Assembly (NCBI RefSeq): GCF_030450055.1
Contig: NZ_CP118480.1
Span: 2,879,415 to 2,943,414, forward strand
Source: Gallaecimonas kandeliae
GTDB taxonomy: Bacteria > Pseudomonadota > Gammaproteobacteria > Enterobacterales > Gallaecimonadaceae
DNA: 64,000 bases
Reading direction: 5' to 3'
Below the pieces are notes generated by a model. The model had not been told where the DNA came from, ran no database searches, and worked only from the letters and a program-made list of their open reading frames with translations. This document shows positions 17,458-31,344 of this stretch, in pieces. A program made the position numbers and the translations under genes. Positions within the stretch are counted from its first letter, which is position 1, and each line of letters opens with the position of its first letter.

Positions 17458-19779
17458 TTAGCTGCGGCTATCCAGCCAATCGTTCAATAGCGCCAGATCC
17501 GATTCCCAGTTCTCGGCTATCTCGTCCACCCAGTCTTGGATGTTCTCCTGCCAGGCCGGGGCGTCACCGTGCTGGGCGTGGTTGGCCAGCTGCTGGATGC
17601 GCTTGAGGCCGATGGCGGCGGCGGCCCCTTTGATCTTGTGGGCCATGTCGCAGGTCTCCTGCTGGTCGCCGGCCATCAGGTTGGATTCCAGCACCTTGAG
17701 GTACTCGGGCATCTGCTGGGCGAAGAGGCCGGCGGATTGCAGCATCACCTTGGCGCCCACCGCCTCCACGAACTGGCCAAGCAGCTCGGTGTCCAGCAGC
17801 TTGTCCTCGTCCTCGTCGACGCTGCGCTGCACCAGGCCGGTGCCGGGCTCGCCGTAGAACTCCTCGATGATGGCCGTCACGCTGGCCACCGACAGCGGCT
17901 TGGAGATGGCGTCGTCCATGCCGTTCTCCAGGTATTCATCCTTGTCCTTGATGACGTTGGCGGTCAGGGCCACTATCGGCAGCTCGCCGAACTGGGGCTG
18001 TTCGCGCAGGGCGCAGGCCACCTCGAAGCCGGTCATGTCCGGCAACTGGATGTCCAGCAGCACCAGATCGAAGAGATGGCCCTGGCAGGCCTCCAGGGCG
18101 GCCTGGCCGGTCATGGCCACTGTCACCTGGTGGCCGAGCTTCTCCAGCAGCGCCTTGGCCACGGTCACGTTCAGCTCTATGTCTTCCACCAGCAGTATGT
18201 CCAGGCTCTGCTTGGCGCAGCTGTGGGCCGTCTCGGCCGCCTTTTCCTCCTCGGACAGCGGCAGCGGCAAGGTCAGCACGAAGGTGGAGCCGCGGCCGGG
18301 GTTGGAGGTCACCTCCAGCTTGCCGCCCATGGCCAGGGCCAGGTTGCGGCTCACCGCCAGGCCGATGCCGGTACCGGTGGCGTGCTTCTTGCCGCCGGAC
18401 TCCACCTGGTAATACATGGCGAAGATCTTGTCGAGTTCCCCCTGGGGGATGCCGATACCGGTGTCGGTGACGGCGAAACGGGCCAGCACCTGGCCTGCCC
18501 CCTCCGCCTCCAGGCTGACCTCAAGCCCCACCTGGCCGTGGTCGGTGAACTTGACGGCGTTGCCGATGAGGTTCCAGAGGATCTGGCGGGTGCGGGTGGC
18601 ATCCATCAGCACATGTTTGGGCAGTTGGGCCGGGCCCTCGAAGCGCCAGGCCAGGCCCTTCTGCTCGGCCATCAGCTGGGCCAGGTTGCTGATGTCGTCG
18701 ATGAAGGCGGGCAGGTCCTGCACGTCCGGCACTATGGTCAGGCGGCGGCGGTCGGCCTTGTCGAGATCGATGATGTCGTTGAAGAGGTTGCCCAGGGTCT
18801 CGGCCGACACATAGATGGTGTTGAGGTAGGAACGCTGCTCCTCGGTGAGCTGGGTGTCGCGCAGCATCCGCGCCAGGCCCACTATGCCGTTGAGCGGAGT
18901 GCGCAGCTCGTGGCTGAGGGTGGCGATGAACTGGGTCTTCTCCCGGGCCGCCTTTTCCAGGGCGTCGGCGGCCTTCTTGCGTTCCGTGATGTCGCGGCCG
19001 AAGCCCAAGAGCCCCAGGCGCCGGCCGGAGGCGGAGAAGAAGGGCACCTTGCGCATCTCGAACAGGGCCTTGCGGCCGTCCGGGTATTGCAGCCACTGCT
19101 CGTAGGTCACCTGCTGGTTGTTCTCGAACAGCACCTTGTCGGTCTCGATGGCACGCATGGCCACCTCGTTGGGATAGACCTCGAAGGGGGACAGGCCAAT
19201 CAGTTCCTGCTCCTTCTTGCCGGTCACCTGCTCCACCGCCTTGTTGCAGCCGTAGAAGATGCCCTTCTCGTTGCGGAAGTAGATCATGTCCGGGGAGGAG
19301 TTGATAAAGGAGCGCAGCAGCGCCGTCTGCTCGCCGAGGGACTCCTGGGTCTTCTTGCGCTCCACCACTTCCAGGCTCAGGCGGTCTATGGCGTCCTGGC
19401 GGGCAAACTCGGCCTTCTTACGCTCGTCTATCTCGAAGTTGAGCTGCTCCACCTTGTCCTTGAGGCTCTGGTTGAGGACGCGGTCCTGCTCGCGCAGCTG
19501 CTCGAGCTGTTCCACCAGTTGGAAGAGGTGGCGGCGCGAGGCGTCGAGCTGGGAAATCATCTCCAGGAAGAAATAAAGCACCCAGGGGGCCGTGAGCAGG
19601 GTCAACAGCAGCGGGGTCAGCAGGTCATAGACGGTGACATTGCCGTGCAAGAGGATATCGGCAGTGCTGGTGCCCACCAGGCACACCAGCAGGATCAGGC
19701 TGAACAGGGCGATACTGAAGCGCGCCGTGCCCAGTCGGGTCAGCAGCTCCGTAAACTTCTGCGCCCAGGCTGTCATCAT
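17458..19779 (-). CDS. arcB: Aerobic respiration sensor kinase ArcB
   Basis: Tripartite membrane sensor that phosphorylates ArcA according to quinone redox state. The 773 residues contain two membrane helices (about 20-40 and 53-72), a leucine-rich coiled coil (about 80-150), PAS (about 153-265), histidine kinase (His290 in TLSHELRTPLNG), receiver (LVLLDIQLPDMTG) and C-terminal HPt (AHKIKGAAAAIGL). Cys178 in YGCNKAVE matches E. coli Cys180. The position of E. coli Cys241 (RKACFEIRK) is Leu239 here (RKALFEMRK), so the two-cysteine redox switch is incomplete. AAGGAGG lies upstream of tandem ATGs at 19779 and 19776. Confidence 0.97.
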   Translation of the reverse strand: MMTAWAQKFTELLTRLGTARFSIALFSLILLVCLVGTSTADILLHGNVTVYDLLTPLLLTLLTAPWVLYFFLEMISQLDASRRHLFQLVEQLEQLREQDRVLNQSLKDKVEQLNFEIDERKKAEFARQDAIDRLSLEVVERKKTQESLGEQTALLRSFINSSPDMIYFRNEKGIFYGCNKAVEQVTGKKEQELIGLSPFEVYPNEVAMRAIETDKVLFENNQQVTYEQWLQYPDGRKALFEMRKVPFFSASGRRLGLLGFGRDITERKKAADALEKAAREKTQFIATLSHELRTPLNGIVGLARMLRDTQLTEEQRSYLNTIYVSAETLGNLFNDIIDLDKADRRRLTIVPDVQDLPAFIDDISNLAQLMAEQKGLAWRFEGPAQLPKHVLMDATRTRQILWNLIGNAVKFTDHGQVGLEVSLEAEGAGQVLARFAVTDTGIGIPQGELDKIFAMYYQVESGGKKHATGTGIGLAVSRNLALAMGGKLEVTSNPGRGSTFVLTLPLPLSEEEKAAETAHSCAKQSLDILLVEDIELNVTVAKALLEKLGHQVTVAMTGQAALEACQGHLFDLVLLDIQLPDMTGFEVACALREQPQFGELPIVALTANVIKDKDEYLENGMDDAISKPLSVASVTAIIEEFYGEPGTGLVQRSVDEDEDKLLDTELLGQFVEAVGAKVMLQSAGLFAQQMPEYLKVLESNLMAGDQQETCDMAHKIKGAAAAIGLKRIQQLANHAQHGDAPAWQENIQDWVDEIAENWESDLALLNDWLDSRS

Positions 19780-19796
19780 AGGGAAGAGTCCTCCTT

Positions 19797-20126
19797 TATC
19801 ACCGCTATTGTCCTAGAGAGAGGGCCTCTGGGCAATCAACAAGGCATGAGACAGCACCGAAGCGCCAAGTTCCCGGCCCAGCCACCAGCCATCCAGAACA
19901 GCCAACCTACCACCAACACTTCCAGACGGCTAAACATCCAAAGCAACCCCTTGAAAAGGTGGAAAATGGCGGCCTTACGTTTACGTAAAGGTTGCATGAA
20001 TATTGGAGTTTATATTCAAAACCCCATTGACCAGCCCCCATTCTTGGCTATAGGGTGAACAGTCCGCAACTGAGCATTAACATTTTTTATGCTGCATTAA
20101 TGCATAAAAATGATGGAGGTGGACAA
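19797..20126. promoter_or_regulatory. gltB upstream region with nested palindromes
   Basis: An AT-rich stretch between arcB and gltB with no supported gene. TGAATAT and ATATTCA arms flank TGGAGTTT at about 19996-20017, preceded by TTTACGTAAA. Closer to the gene, TTTTTATGC (20084-20092) and GCATAAAAA (20102-20110) are inverted arms, and TGCATTAATGCA (20093-20104) is itself a perfect palindrome. The gltB Shine-Dalgarno GGAGGT is at 20115-20120. These may be operators or a leader hairpin; in E. coli gltBD is controlled by Lrp and other regulators. Confidence 0.45.
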
Positions 20127-24448
<4,322 letters not shown>

Positions 24449-24452
<4 letters not shown>

Positions 24453-25855
24453 AAGACCCCCTGCATTACCTGAGCGTGCCACGCCAAACCGGCGCCGTGG
24501 TGCCGGCCGCCGAGCGGGTGACCCAGTTCAAGGAAGTCCAGGCCCGCCAGGGCGAGGAGGTCCGCGAGGACCAGGCCAAGCGCTGCCTGGACTGCGGCAC
24601 CCCCTATTGCCAGTGGAAGTGCCCCCTGCACAACGCCATACCGCGCTGGCTGGAGCTGGCCGCCGAGGGCCGCATCACGGATGCGGCCGAACTGGCCCAC
24701 CAGACCAACCCCCTGCCGGAGGTCTGCGGCCGGGTCTGCCCCCAGGACAGGCTCTGCGAGAGCGTCTGCACCCTCAACGACGAGTTCGGCGCCGTCACCA
24801 TAGGCCAGGTGGAGCGGGACATCGCCGACCTGGCCCTGGACGCCGGCTGGCGCCCGGACCTGTCTTTCGTGGCCAAGACGGGCTTCAAGGTGGCCGTCAT
24901 AGGCGCAGGGCCGGCCGGCATCGGCTGTGCCGATCTGCTGGTAAGAAACGGCGTCGAGGTCACCCTCTATGAGGCCGAGGCCAGCATCGGCGGCCTGCTG
25001 GTCACCGGCATTCCCGGCTTCAAGCTGGAAAAGGACATAGTGGCGCGCCGCTTCGAGGTGCTCAAAGACATGGGCGTCAACTTCGTGCTGGGTACCAGTG
25101 TCGGTAAAGATATCGATTTCAAGGCCATACTGGACAGCCATGACGCCGTCTTCCTGGGGCTGGGGGCGCCGCGCAGCGTCGACTCCGGTCTTGAAGGCAG
25201 CGAGGCCCAGGGCTGCCTGGAAGCGGCCCATTATCTCTACGACCAGAACCTGAAATTGATGCAGGACACGAGCCTGCATTTCGACCAGCTAGGCAAGAAG
25301 GTGGTGGTCATAGGCGGTGGCGACACCGCCATGGACTGCTCCCGCACCGCCCTGCGCCAGGGCGCCGACAGCGTCACCCTGCTCTACCGCCGCGACCGCG
25401 CCAACATGCCGGGCTCCCCCAAGGAGGTGCGCTTCGCCGAAGAGGAAGGGCTGAAATTTGCCTTCTGCCACCAGCCCCTGGCCGTGCTGACCGAGGATGG
25501 CAAAGTCACCGGCATCCGGGTCCAGGAAACGATGCTGGGCGCCCCCGACGCCTCTGGGCGACGCCGCCCAGAGCCGGTGCCGGGCTCGGAGCGGGACCTG
25601 GAAGCCGACACGGTGATACTGGCGCTGGGCTTCAGGCCGCAGCTGCCGGCCTGGCTGTCCGAGCTTGGCGTGGTGGCGGACGAAGCGGGCCGGGTGCTGG
25701 CCCCGGACGGCCGTACCCTGCATCCCAAGATCTTCGCCGGCGGCGACATGGTGCTGGGTGCCGATCTGGTGGTGACCGCCATCGCCAACGGCCGCAAGGC
25801 GGCCATGGGCATACTGGCCAAATTGGGGGTGACGGCCGGGGTGACCGCGGCTTGA
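24449..25855 (+). CDS. gltD: Glutamate synthase, small subunit
   Basis: Passes electrons from NADPH to GltB. The 468 residues have N-terminal iron-sulfur cysteines (RCLDCGTPYCQWKCPLHN and EVCGRVCPQDRLCESVC), an FAD motif (VIGAGPAGIGCADLL), an NADPH motif (VVIGGGDTAMDC) and the C-terminal FAGGDMVLGADLVVTAIANGR signature. The start overlaps the gltB stop in ATGA, so the subunits are translated in a coupled way. Confidence 0.97.
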
Positions 25856-25901
25856 GGCTCGCGCTATCATTAGGCTTTTCCCCCTATCAGGACACTAGCC
25901 A

Positions 25902-26612
25902 ATGAAGATCGGCATTATCGGCGCCATGGAACAGGAAGTGGCGCTGCTGCAGAGCCAAATCGAGAACCTCCACACCGACGTGGTGGCCGGCTGTGAGATC
26001 TACACCGGCCAGTTGGCCGGCGCCGAAGTGGTGCTGATGCGCTCCGGCATCGGCAAGGTGGCGGCGGCCATCGCCACCACCATCCTCATTGAGCGCTATG
26101 CCCCCGACGCCGTCATCAACACCGGCTCCGCCGGCGGCTTCGACCCCAGCCTCAACGTCGGTGACGTGGTGATCTCCTCCGAAGTGCGCTACCACGACGT
26201 GGACGTGACCGCCTTCGGCTACGAGCTTGGCCAGGTGCCGCGCATGCCGGCCGCCTTCCTGCCCCACCCCACACTGGTGGCCGTGGCCCAGGAAGTCATA
26301 GCCCAGATGGACCACCACAAGGCCAAGACTGGCCTCATCACCACAGGTGACATCTTCATGTCCGATCCGGCCAAGGTCGACGCCACCCGCGCCGCCTTCC
26401 CGGCCATGATCGCCGTGGAGATGGAGGCGGCGGCCATAGCCCAGACCTGCCACCAGTTCGAAGTGCCCTTCGTCATCACCCGGGCCCTGTCCGACATCGC
26501 CGGCAAGGAATCCCCCGGCTCCTTCGAGAGCTTCCTGGAGAAGGCCGCGACCCACAGCGCCGAGCTGGTCATCGCCATGCTGGCCCAACTCAAAGACAGT
26601 GAACTGGCTTGA
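25902..26612 (+). CDS. mtnN: 5'-methylthioadenosine/S-adenosylhomocysteine nucleosidase
   Basis: Splits MTA and SAH, recycling by-products of methylation and polyamine synthesis and feeding the autoinducer-2 route. The 236-residue protein aligns along its length with E. coli MtnN (Pfs): [16 protein letters not shown] at the start, [27 protein letters not shown] and the catalytic Asp in RALSDIAG. It overlaps the next gene by 14 bases. Confidence 0.97.
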   Translation: MKIGIIGAMEQEVALLQSQIENLHTDVVAGCEIYTGQLAGAEVVLMRSGIGKVAAAIATTILIERYAPDAVINTGSAGGFDPSLNVGDVVISSEVRYHDVDVTAFGYELGQVPRMPAAFLPHPTLVAVAQEVIAQMDHHKAKTGLITTGDIFMSDPAKVDATRAAFPAMIAVEMEAAAIAQTCHQFEVPFVITRALSDIAGKESPGSFESFLEKAATHSAELVIAMLAQLKDSELA

Positions 26613-27447
26613 TCTGACCCCCCTCCTGGCCTGGCCGGCGGCACTCTTGCTGCCGGCTTTGCCGTTTTGGCGCGCCTGGAACGGCCTGGCCGACGGCCTG
26701 GCCGCCAAGGTCAACAGGGGTGAACCCCGCCAGCGTCGCCTCTCGGGGCTGCTGGCGCTGTTGCTGCTATGGGGAGCCTTGCTGCTGATCTGCGCCCTGC
26801 TGGCGCTGAGCGCCGAGCTGCCCCAGGTGATAGAGGGGCTGGGCTTTTACCTGGCCCTGTCCGACGGCCGCCTGGCCAAGCTCCAGGCCCTGGAAAACCT
26901 CGGCAAGGTCCAGGGCCGCCAGCTGCTGGGCACGGTACTCAAGCGCGACTGCGGCGAGCTCAGCGAGGAAGGTCTCTACAAGGGAGCAATAGAAGGGCGC
27001 TGGCGCCTGGCCCGCGAACGGCTGCTGCTGCTGCTGCTCTTCGCCCTTGGCACCGGCCTGGTGGCGTTGCTGCTGCGGGCCTGGTGGCAACTGGCCGACC
27101 GCTGGCACCCGGCCCGCCCAGGCTGCCAGGCGTTCGGCCGGGCCGCCTGGGCACCGGCCAGCCTGCTGCGCTGCCCGGGTACGCCCCTGGCCACCTTCTG
27201 GCTGGTGCTGCCGCTCAAAGCTTCTGCCCTCTTCACCAAGGAAAAGCCCAGGGGCTTGGCCATGCTGGCCCAGGCCCTGGGCTGCCAGCTCGGCGGGCCT
27301 CTGCGCATCCAGGGCCGGCGTTTCGACAGGCCAAGGGTGGGACCGGCACCCCCCCCCACCCAGCTCCAGCTCGGCCGCCTGCGGCGCCTGATGCAGGGGG
27401 GCGAGCTGGGCACCCTGCTGCTGGCCGGCTGCTGGCTGGCCCTATGA
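26599..27447 (+). CDS. CbiB/CobD-like membrane protein
   Basis: A 282-residue protein with several hydrophobic helices (about 9-25, 47-72, 143-165) and a segment ([27 protein letters not shown]) that resembles the GRDT-x-L-x-E-x-I-x-x-AAIE region of CbiB, the adenosylcobinamide-phosphate synthase. Similarity is partial and no other cobalamin genes are nearby, so a cobalamin function is unproven. Proteins of this type follow mtnN in other marine gammaproteobacteria as far as I recall. GTG start at 26599, overlapping mtnN; a later start is possible. Confidence 0.6.
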   Translation: MNWLDLTPLLAWPAALLLPALPFWRAWNGLADGLAAKVNRGEPRQRRLSGLLALLLLWGALLLICALLALSAELPQVIEGLGFYLALSDGRLAKLQALENLGKVQGRQLLGTVLKRDCGELSEEGLYKGAIEGRWRLARERLLLLLLFALGTGLVALLLRAWWQLADRWHPARPGCQAFGRAAWAPASLLRCPGTPLATFWLVLPLKASALFTKEKPRGLAMLAQALGCQLGGPLRIQGRRFDRPRVGPAPPPTQLQLGRLRRLMQGGELGTLLLAGCWLAL

Positions 27448-27460
27448 CAAAGGAGATCCG

Positions 27461-27838
27461 ATGGAACTGACCCTGACCACCCCGGCCGTGCTCTTCCCGG
27501 CCATATCGTTGCTGCTGCTGGCCTATTCCAACCGCTTCCTGCACCTGGCCAACCTCATCCGCCAGATCCACGGCCAGGACCTCAGCCCCCGCCTCCAGAA
27601 GCAGATCGCCAACCTGCGCCGCCGGGTGGTGCTGATCCGCTACATGCAGGAGGCGGGGGTGATGAGCTTCTTCTTCTGCGTGCTGACCATGCTGGCCCTC
27701 TACATAGGATCGCCGCACCTGGCCTGGTGGCTGTTCGGCATTTCCCTGCTGCTGCTGGGCACCTCCTTGTGGCTGTCGGTGATGGAGATCCGCATCTCGG
27801 TGAAGGCGCTGGACATCCACCTGGACGAGATGGGCTGA
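27461..27838 (+). CDS. DUF2721 small membrane protein
   Basis: A 125-residue integral membrane protein with one hydrophobic segment near the N-terminus (about 9-22) and two adjacent helices in the C-terminal half (about 67-105). The SNRFLHLANLIRQIH segment is typical of the DUF2721 family, whose function is unknown. AAGGAG lies just upstream of the ATG, and the gene follows the CbiB-like gene with 13 bases between, so they are cotranscribed. Confidence 0.78.
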   Translation: MELTLTTPAVLFPAISLLLLAYSNRFLHLANLIRQIHGQDLSPRLQKQIANLRRRVVLIRYMQEAGVMSFFFCVLTMLALYIGSPHLAWWLFGISLLLLGTSLWLSVMEIRISVKALDIHLDEMG

Positions 27839-27897
27839 CCTTGGCGAAGCCGGCCCCCTCTGGCACACTTCACCTTCCACTGAATTACGGATTTGCG

Positions 27898-28368
27898 ATG
27901 CGACTGCTGTACCTGCTCCTTGCCCTGCTGAGCCTGCCGACCCTGGCCGCGGACGATCCGCTGCTGCTGGCCCGCCAGTACATGCAGGCCTACACCGCCA
28001 TGGATTACGGCGAGCTGGAGCAGCTCTACCATTTCGACGCCACCTTCGAAGATCCCAGCGCCGACGTCCAGGGCAACGGCCAGCGCATCAACGGCCGCCA
28101 GGCGATCCTCGCCTTCCTCAAGAAGGCCGAGCGGGGCGTGGGCCAGATCCGCTTCGTGGAGAACAACCACATGGTGATCGGCAACTGGGTGGTGCTGATG
28201 GGGGAATACCACTACCTGGTGTCGGGCCCCCAGTTCGGCCTGGGCCCCCAGCCGGTCTGGGTGGTGGTCAAAGGCATCACAGAGCTCAAGGTGGACACCG
28301 GCCTAGGCCAGATCCGCACCCACCGCGACATGCTCGACTACGAGTCCCTGCCCGCCCAGCTGCAATAA
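27898..28368 (+). CDS. Secreted NTF2/SnoaL-like protein
   Basis: A 156-residue protein with a clear signal peptide (MRLLYLLLALLSLPTLA, cut before ADDP) and a SnoaL/NTF2-like fold: ARQYMQAYTAMDYGELEQLYHFDATFEDPSA, GRQAILAFLKKA, and alternating strands to the end. Probably periplasmic. The family includes isomerases and ligand-binding proteins, so no reaction can be assigned. The frame extends upstream to 27727 but the signal peptide sets the start at 27898. Confidence 0.75.
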   Translation: MRLLYLLLALLSLPTLAADDPLLLARQYMQAYTAMDYGELEQLYHFDATFEDPSADVQGNGQRINGRQAILAFLKKAERGVGQIRFVENNHMVIGNWVVLMGEYHYLVSGPQFGLGPQPVWVVVKGITELKVDTGLGQIRTHRDMLDYESLPAQLQ

Positions 28369-28451
28369 CATATTCACGCACAAAAACTGCATAAAGCCTT
28401 TATCCCTCCCTGTTCAGTCCGTATGCTGGAGGCTGATGAGGGAAACGCCTT

Positions 28452-29321
28452 ATGCACCAAGCCATAGACGACGCCATAGCGGCGCATGGGTTGCCCAGGC
28501 AGTATCAGGCCACCGTCACAGACCATTTCCTGCCCCTGGCTTCGCTGCTGGCCGCCCGCAGCCAGTGGTGCCCGGCGCCCTTGCTGGTGGGCATCACCGG
28601 CGCCCAGGGCACCGGCAAGTCCACCCTGGCCGACTTCCTGGCGCTGCTGCTCAAGGAAAAAGGCCTCAAGGTGGCCGTCCTGTCCCTGGACGACCTCTAC
28701 CTCACCCGGGCCGAACGGCTGAAGCTGGCCGAGACGGTACACCCCCTGCTGGCCACCCGCGGCGTTCCCGGCACCCACGACCTCAGGCTCGGCCAGCAGG
28801 TGCTTACCGCCCTGGCCGCCCCCGGCGAAATCGCCCTGCCCCGCTTCGACAAGGCCCAGGACGACCGCGCCCCCAAGACAAGCTGGCCCAGGGTCCAGGG
28901 CCCCGTTGACATCATCTTGCTGGAAGGTTGGTGCCTGGGCGCAGGCCCCCAGGAGGAGGCCGAACTGGCCGCCCCCATCAACGCCCTCGAGGCGGAAGAA
29001 GACGGCGACGGCCGCTGGCGCCGCCACGTCAACGACCAGCTCAAGGGCCCCTACGGCGACTTCTTCGCCCAGATCCAGTACCAGATCTTCCTCCAGGCCC
29101 CCTCCCTGGACGCCGTGCTGCGCTGGCGCCAGCAGCAGGAGCATAGGCTCAGGGCCAGCAAAGGGGATGGCCCTGGGGTGATGAGCGACGCCCAGGTGGC
29201 CCGCTTCATCCAGTACTACGAACGCATCACCCGCCAGTTGCTGGCCCAGCATCCCCGGAACACTCAGGCCCGGCTGGAGCTGGACGAGGACCACCGCATA
29301 GTGGCGGTGCACCATGACTGA
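28452..29321 (+). CDS. P-loop D-glycerate 3-kinase-like enzyme
   Basis: Likely makes 3-phosphoglycerate from glycerate. The 289-residue protein has a Walker A motif (GAQGTGKST, about residues 50-58), SLDDLYLTRAER with the catalytic-type Asp pair, and LLEGWCLG, all features of the plant-type GLYK/phosphoribulokinase-like kinases. It lies first in a cluster with a phosphatase, a glucosyltransferase and a GH13 phosphorylase. That context fits recovery of glycerate released from glucosylglycerate. Uridine kinase-like alternatives are less likely given the neighbours. Confidence 0.82.
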   Translation: MHQAIDDAIAAHGLPRQYQATVTDHFLPLASLLAARSQWCPAPLLVGITGAQGTGKSTLADFLALLLKEKGLKVAVLSLDDLYLTRAERLKLAETVHPLLATRGVPGTHDLRLGQQVLTALAAPGEIALPRFDKAQDDRAPKTSWPRVQGPVDIILLEGWCLGAGPQEEAELAAPINALEAEEDGDGRWRRHVNDQLKGPYGDFFAQIQYQIFLQAPSLDAVLRWRQQQEHRLRASKGDGPGVMSDAQVARFIQYYERITRQLLAQHPRNTQARLELDEDHRIVAVHHD

Positions 29322-29363
29322 CGGGGTTTTGATGGTCGCGGCGCTGGGCAAGAGACGCCAAGC

Positions 29364-30113
29364 ATGACGGACTGGCTGGTGGTAACGGATCTGGACGGCA
29401 CCCTGCTGGACCACGACAGCTACGACTGGGCCCCCGCCCAACCGGCCCTGGACCGCCTCAAGCGCCTCGCCATCCCCCTGGTGCTCAATTCCTCCAAGAC
29501 CCGCGCCGAGCTGCGGCGCCTGCGCCAGGCCCTGGCCCTCGATACCCCCTTCATCGCCGAGAATGGCGCCGTCATCGACTGGGGCGACGGCAGCGGACTC
29601 GGCTTCGCAGAGCCCCGCCAGCACCTCCTCGACGTGCTGGGCAGGCTGCGGGAGCAGGGCTTCGCCTTCGAAGGCTTCGCCGACTGGAGCCAGGCCGAGA
29701 TAGCGGCGCGCACCGGCTTGCCCCTCCAAGAGGCCGCCCTGGCCGCCGAGCGCGAATATACGGAGCCGCTCTTGTGGCAGGGCGGCCCCGAGTCCCTTGC
29801 CGCCTTCACCCAGGCCCTGGCCCACCAGGGGCTCCAGGCCCAGCAGGGCGGGCGCTTTTTGACGGTGATGGGCCAATACTCCAAGGGGACCGCCGTCCAG
29901 GCGCTGCGTGCGCGTTACCCGGGCCGCCAGCTTATCGCCCTCGGCGACAGCCCCAACGATCTCAGCCTGCTGGAGGCCGCCGATCTGGCCGTGGTGGTTA
30001 AGTCCCCACGCAGCGAGGCGCTGCGGCCCAAGGTACCGACCCTGCGTACCCGGCTGCCGGGACCAAAAGGCTGGAACCAGGCCATAGAGGACATTCTCGA
30101 CAACAGGAGCTAG
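29364..30113 (+). CDS. Mannosyl-/glucosyl-3-phosphoglycerate phosphatase (HAD family)
   Basis: Removes phosphate from a hexosyl-3-phosphoglycerate to give the compatible solute. The 249-residue HAD enzyme has the nucleophile Asp9 and Asp11 in TDLDGTLLDHDSY, SSKTRAELRRLR as motif II, and GDSPNDLSLLEAAD as motif IV. The family (MPGP, E. coli YedP type) accepts mannosyl or glucosyl forms; the neighbouring synthase suggests the glucosyl substrate. It is followed after 2 bases by the synthase gene. Confidence 0.85.
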   Translation: MTDWLVVTDLDGTLLDHDSYDWAPAQPALDRLKRLAIPLVLNSSKTRAELRRLRQALALDTPFIAENGAVIDWGDGSGLGFAEPRQHLLDVLGRLREQGFAFEGFADWSQAEIAARTGLPLQEAALAAEREYTEPLLWQGGPESLAAFTQALAHQGLQAQQGGRFLTVMGQYSKGTAVQALRARYPGRQLIALGDSPNDLSLLEAADLAVVVKSPRSEALRPKVPTLRTRLPGPKGWNQAIEDILDNRS

Positions 30114-30115
30114 CC

Positions 30116-31342
30116 ATGGCGGATTTCCACCAGAACGGCACCATCGCCACCCTGCACAACCTCAGCCGCCGCCCGGTAGAGGAACTGGAAAAGGAGCTGA
30201 TGCGCTTTCGCCGCCATAGGCCCATGAGCCTGGTGCTGCCCTCCCTCTACTCGGAGCTGGAAGCCCCGGCCCTGGCCGGCATCCTCGACGAGCTGGAAAA
30301 GGTGCCCTACCTGGCGGAGATCATCATAGGCCTGGACAGGGCCGACGAAGGCCAGTACCGCCACGCCCTCCAGTACTTCAGTCGGCTGCCCCAGCAGCAC
30401 CGGGTGCTCTGGAACGACGGCCCCCGCCTCAAGGCCATCGACGCCAAGCTCGCCAAACACAACCTGGCCCCCACCGAGCTGGGAAAGGGCCGCAACGTCT
30501 GGTATTGCCTGGGCTACATGCTGGCCTCAAACAAGGGCCAGGCCGTGGCCCTGCACGACTGCGACATCCTCACCTACCGGCGGGAGCTGCTGGCGCGGCT
30601 CTTCTACCCGGTGGCCAACCCTGTGTTCAACTACAGCTTCGCCAAGGGCTATTACGCCCGGGTCGCCGGCGGCAAACTGCACGGCCGGGTCAACCGGCTG
30701 CTGGTCACGCCGCTCATCCGCAGCATGCAGAAGGTCTGCGGCCACAACGATTACCTGGATTACATGGACGGCTTCCGTTATTCGTTGGCCGGGGAATTCG
30801 CCCTGCGCCGGGATCTGGTGGGCCACCTGCACATCCCCAGCGACTGGGGTCTGGAGATAGGGATGCTGTCGGAGATGTTCCGCAGCCTGGCCACCCAGCG
30901 CATCTGCCAGGTGGACATCAGCGACAACTACGACCACAAACACCAGGAGCTGAGCCCGGAGGACGCGGGGCGGGGCCTGTCGAAGATGAGCACCGACATC
31001 GCCAAGGCCTTCTTCCGAAAGCTGGCCACCAACGGCGAGATCTTCAGCACCGAGAAGATCCGCACCATCAAGGCCACCTACTACCGCATCGCCCTGGACT
31101 TCATCGACATCTTCAACGACGACGCCATGATCAACGGCCTGGCCTACGACAGGCACAAGGAGGAGCAGGCCGTGGAGCTCTTCGCCCAGAACATCGTCGA
31201 GGCGGGCAACGCCTTCCTGGCCAACCCCATGGCCACCCCCTTCATGCCCAGCTGGAGCCGGGTGGTGAGCGCAGTGCCGGATATCCTCGACGAGCTGAAA
31301 GCGGCCGTCGAGGAGGACTGCCAGGCATTCATGGGAGACTGA
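30116..31342 (+). CDS. Glucosyl-3-phosphoglycerate synthase-like glycosyltransferase
   Basis: Predicted to join an NDP-sugar glucose to 3-phosphoglycerate. The 408-residue GT-A protein carries a metal-binding DCD motif (Asp148, Asp150 in ALHDCDILTY), GKGRNVWYCLGYML before it, and DWGLEIGMLSEMF, all seen in GpgS/GT81-type enzymes. AGGAG lies upstream of the ATG. The gene sits between the matching phosphatase and a GH13_18 phosphorylase, which supports a glucosylglycerate pathway. Mannosyl transfer (MpgS) is the main alternative. Confidence 0.84.
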   Translation: MADFHQNGTIATLHNLSRRPVEELEKELMRFRRHRPMSLVLPSLYSELEAPALAGILDELEKVPYLAEIIIGLDRADEGQYRHALQYFSRLPQQHRVLWNDGPRLKAIDAKLAKHNLAPTELGKGRNVWYCLGYMLASNKGQAVALHDCDILTYRRELLARLFYPVANPVFNYSFAKGYYARVAGGKLHGRVNRLLVTPLIRSMQKVCGHNDYLDYMDGFRYSLAGEFALRRDLVGHLHIPSDWGLEIGMLSEMFRSLATQRICQVDISDNYDHKHQELSPEDAGRGLSKMSTDIAKAFFRKLATNGEIFSTEKIRTIKATYYRIALDFIDIFNDDAMINGLAYDRHKEEQAVELFAQNIVEAGNAFLANPMATPFMPSWSRVVSAVPDILDELKAAVEEDCQAFMGD

Positions 31343-31344
31343 GC

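Noticed and set aside
17536..20058. 840-codon open frame opposite arcB
   Set aside because: It is the antisense shadow of a GC-rich gene; its product is low complexity with no family likeness, and arcB is certain.
20055..20126. Longer N-terminus for gltB
   Set aside because: The added residues would lie within the palindromic leader, and a good ribosome binding site precedes the ATG at 20127, placing the catalytic Cys at position 8.
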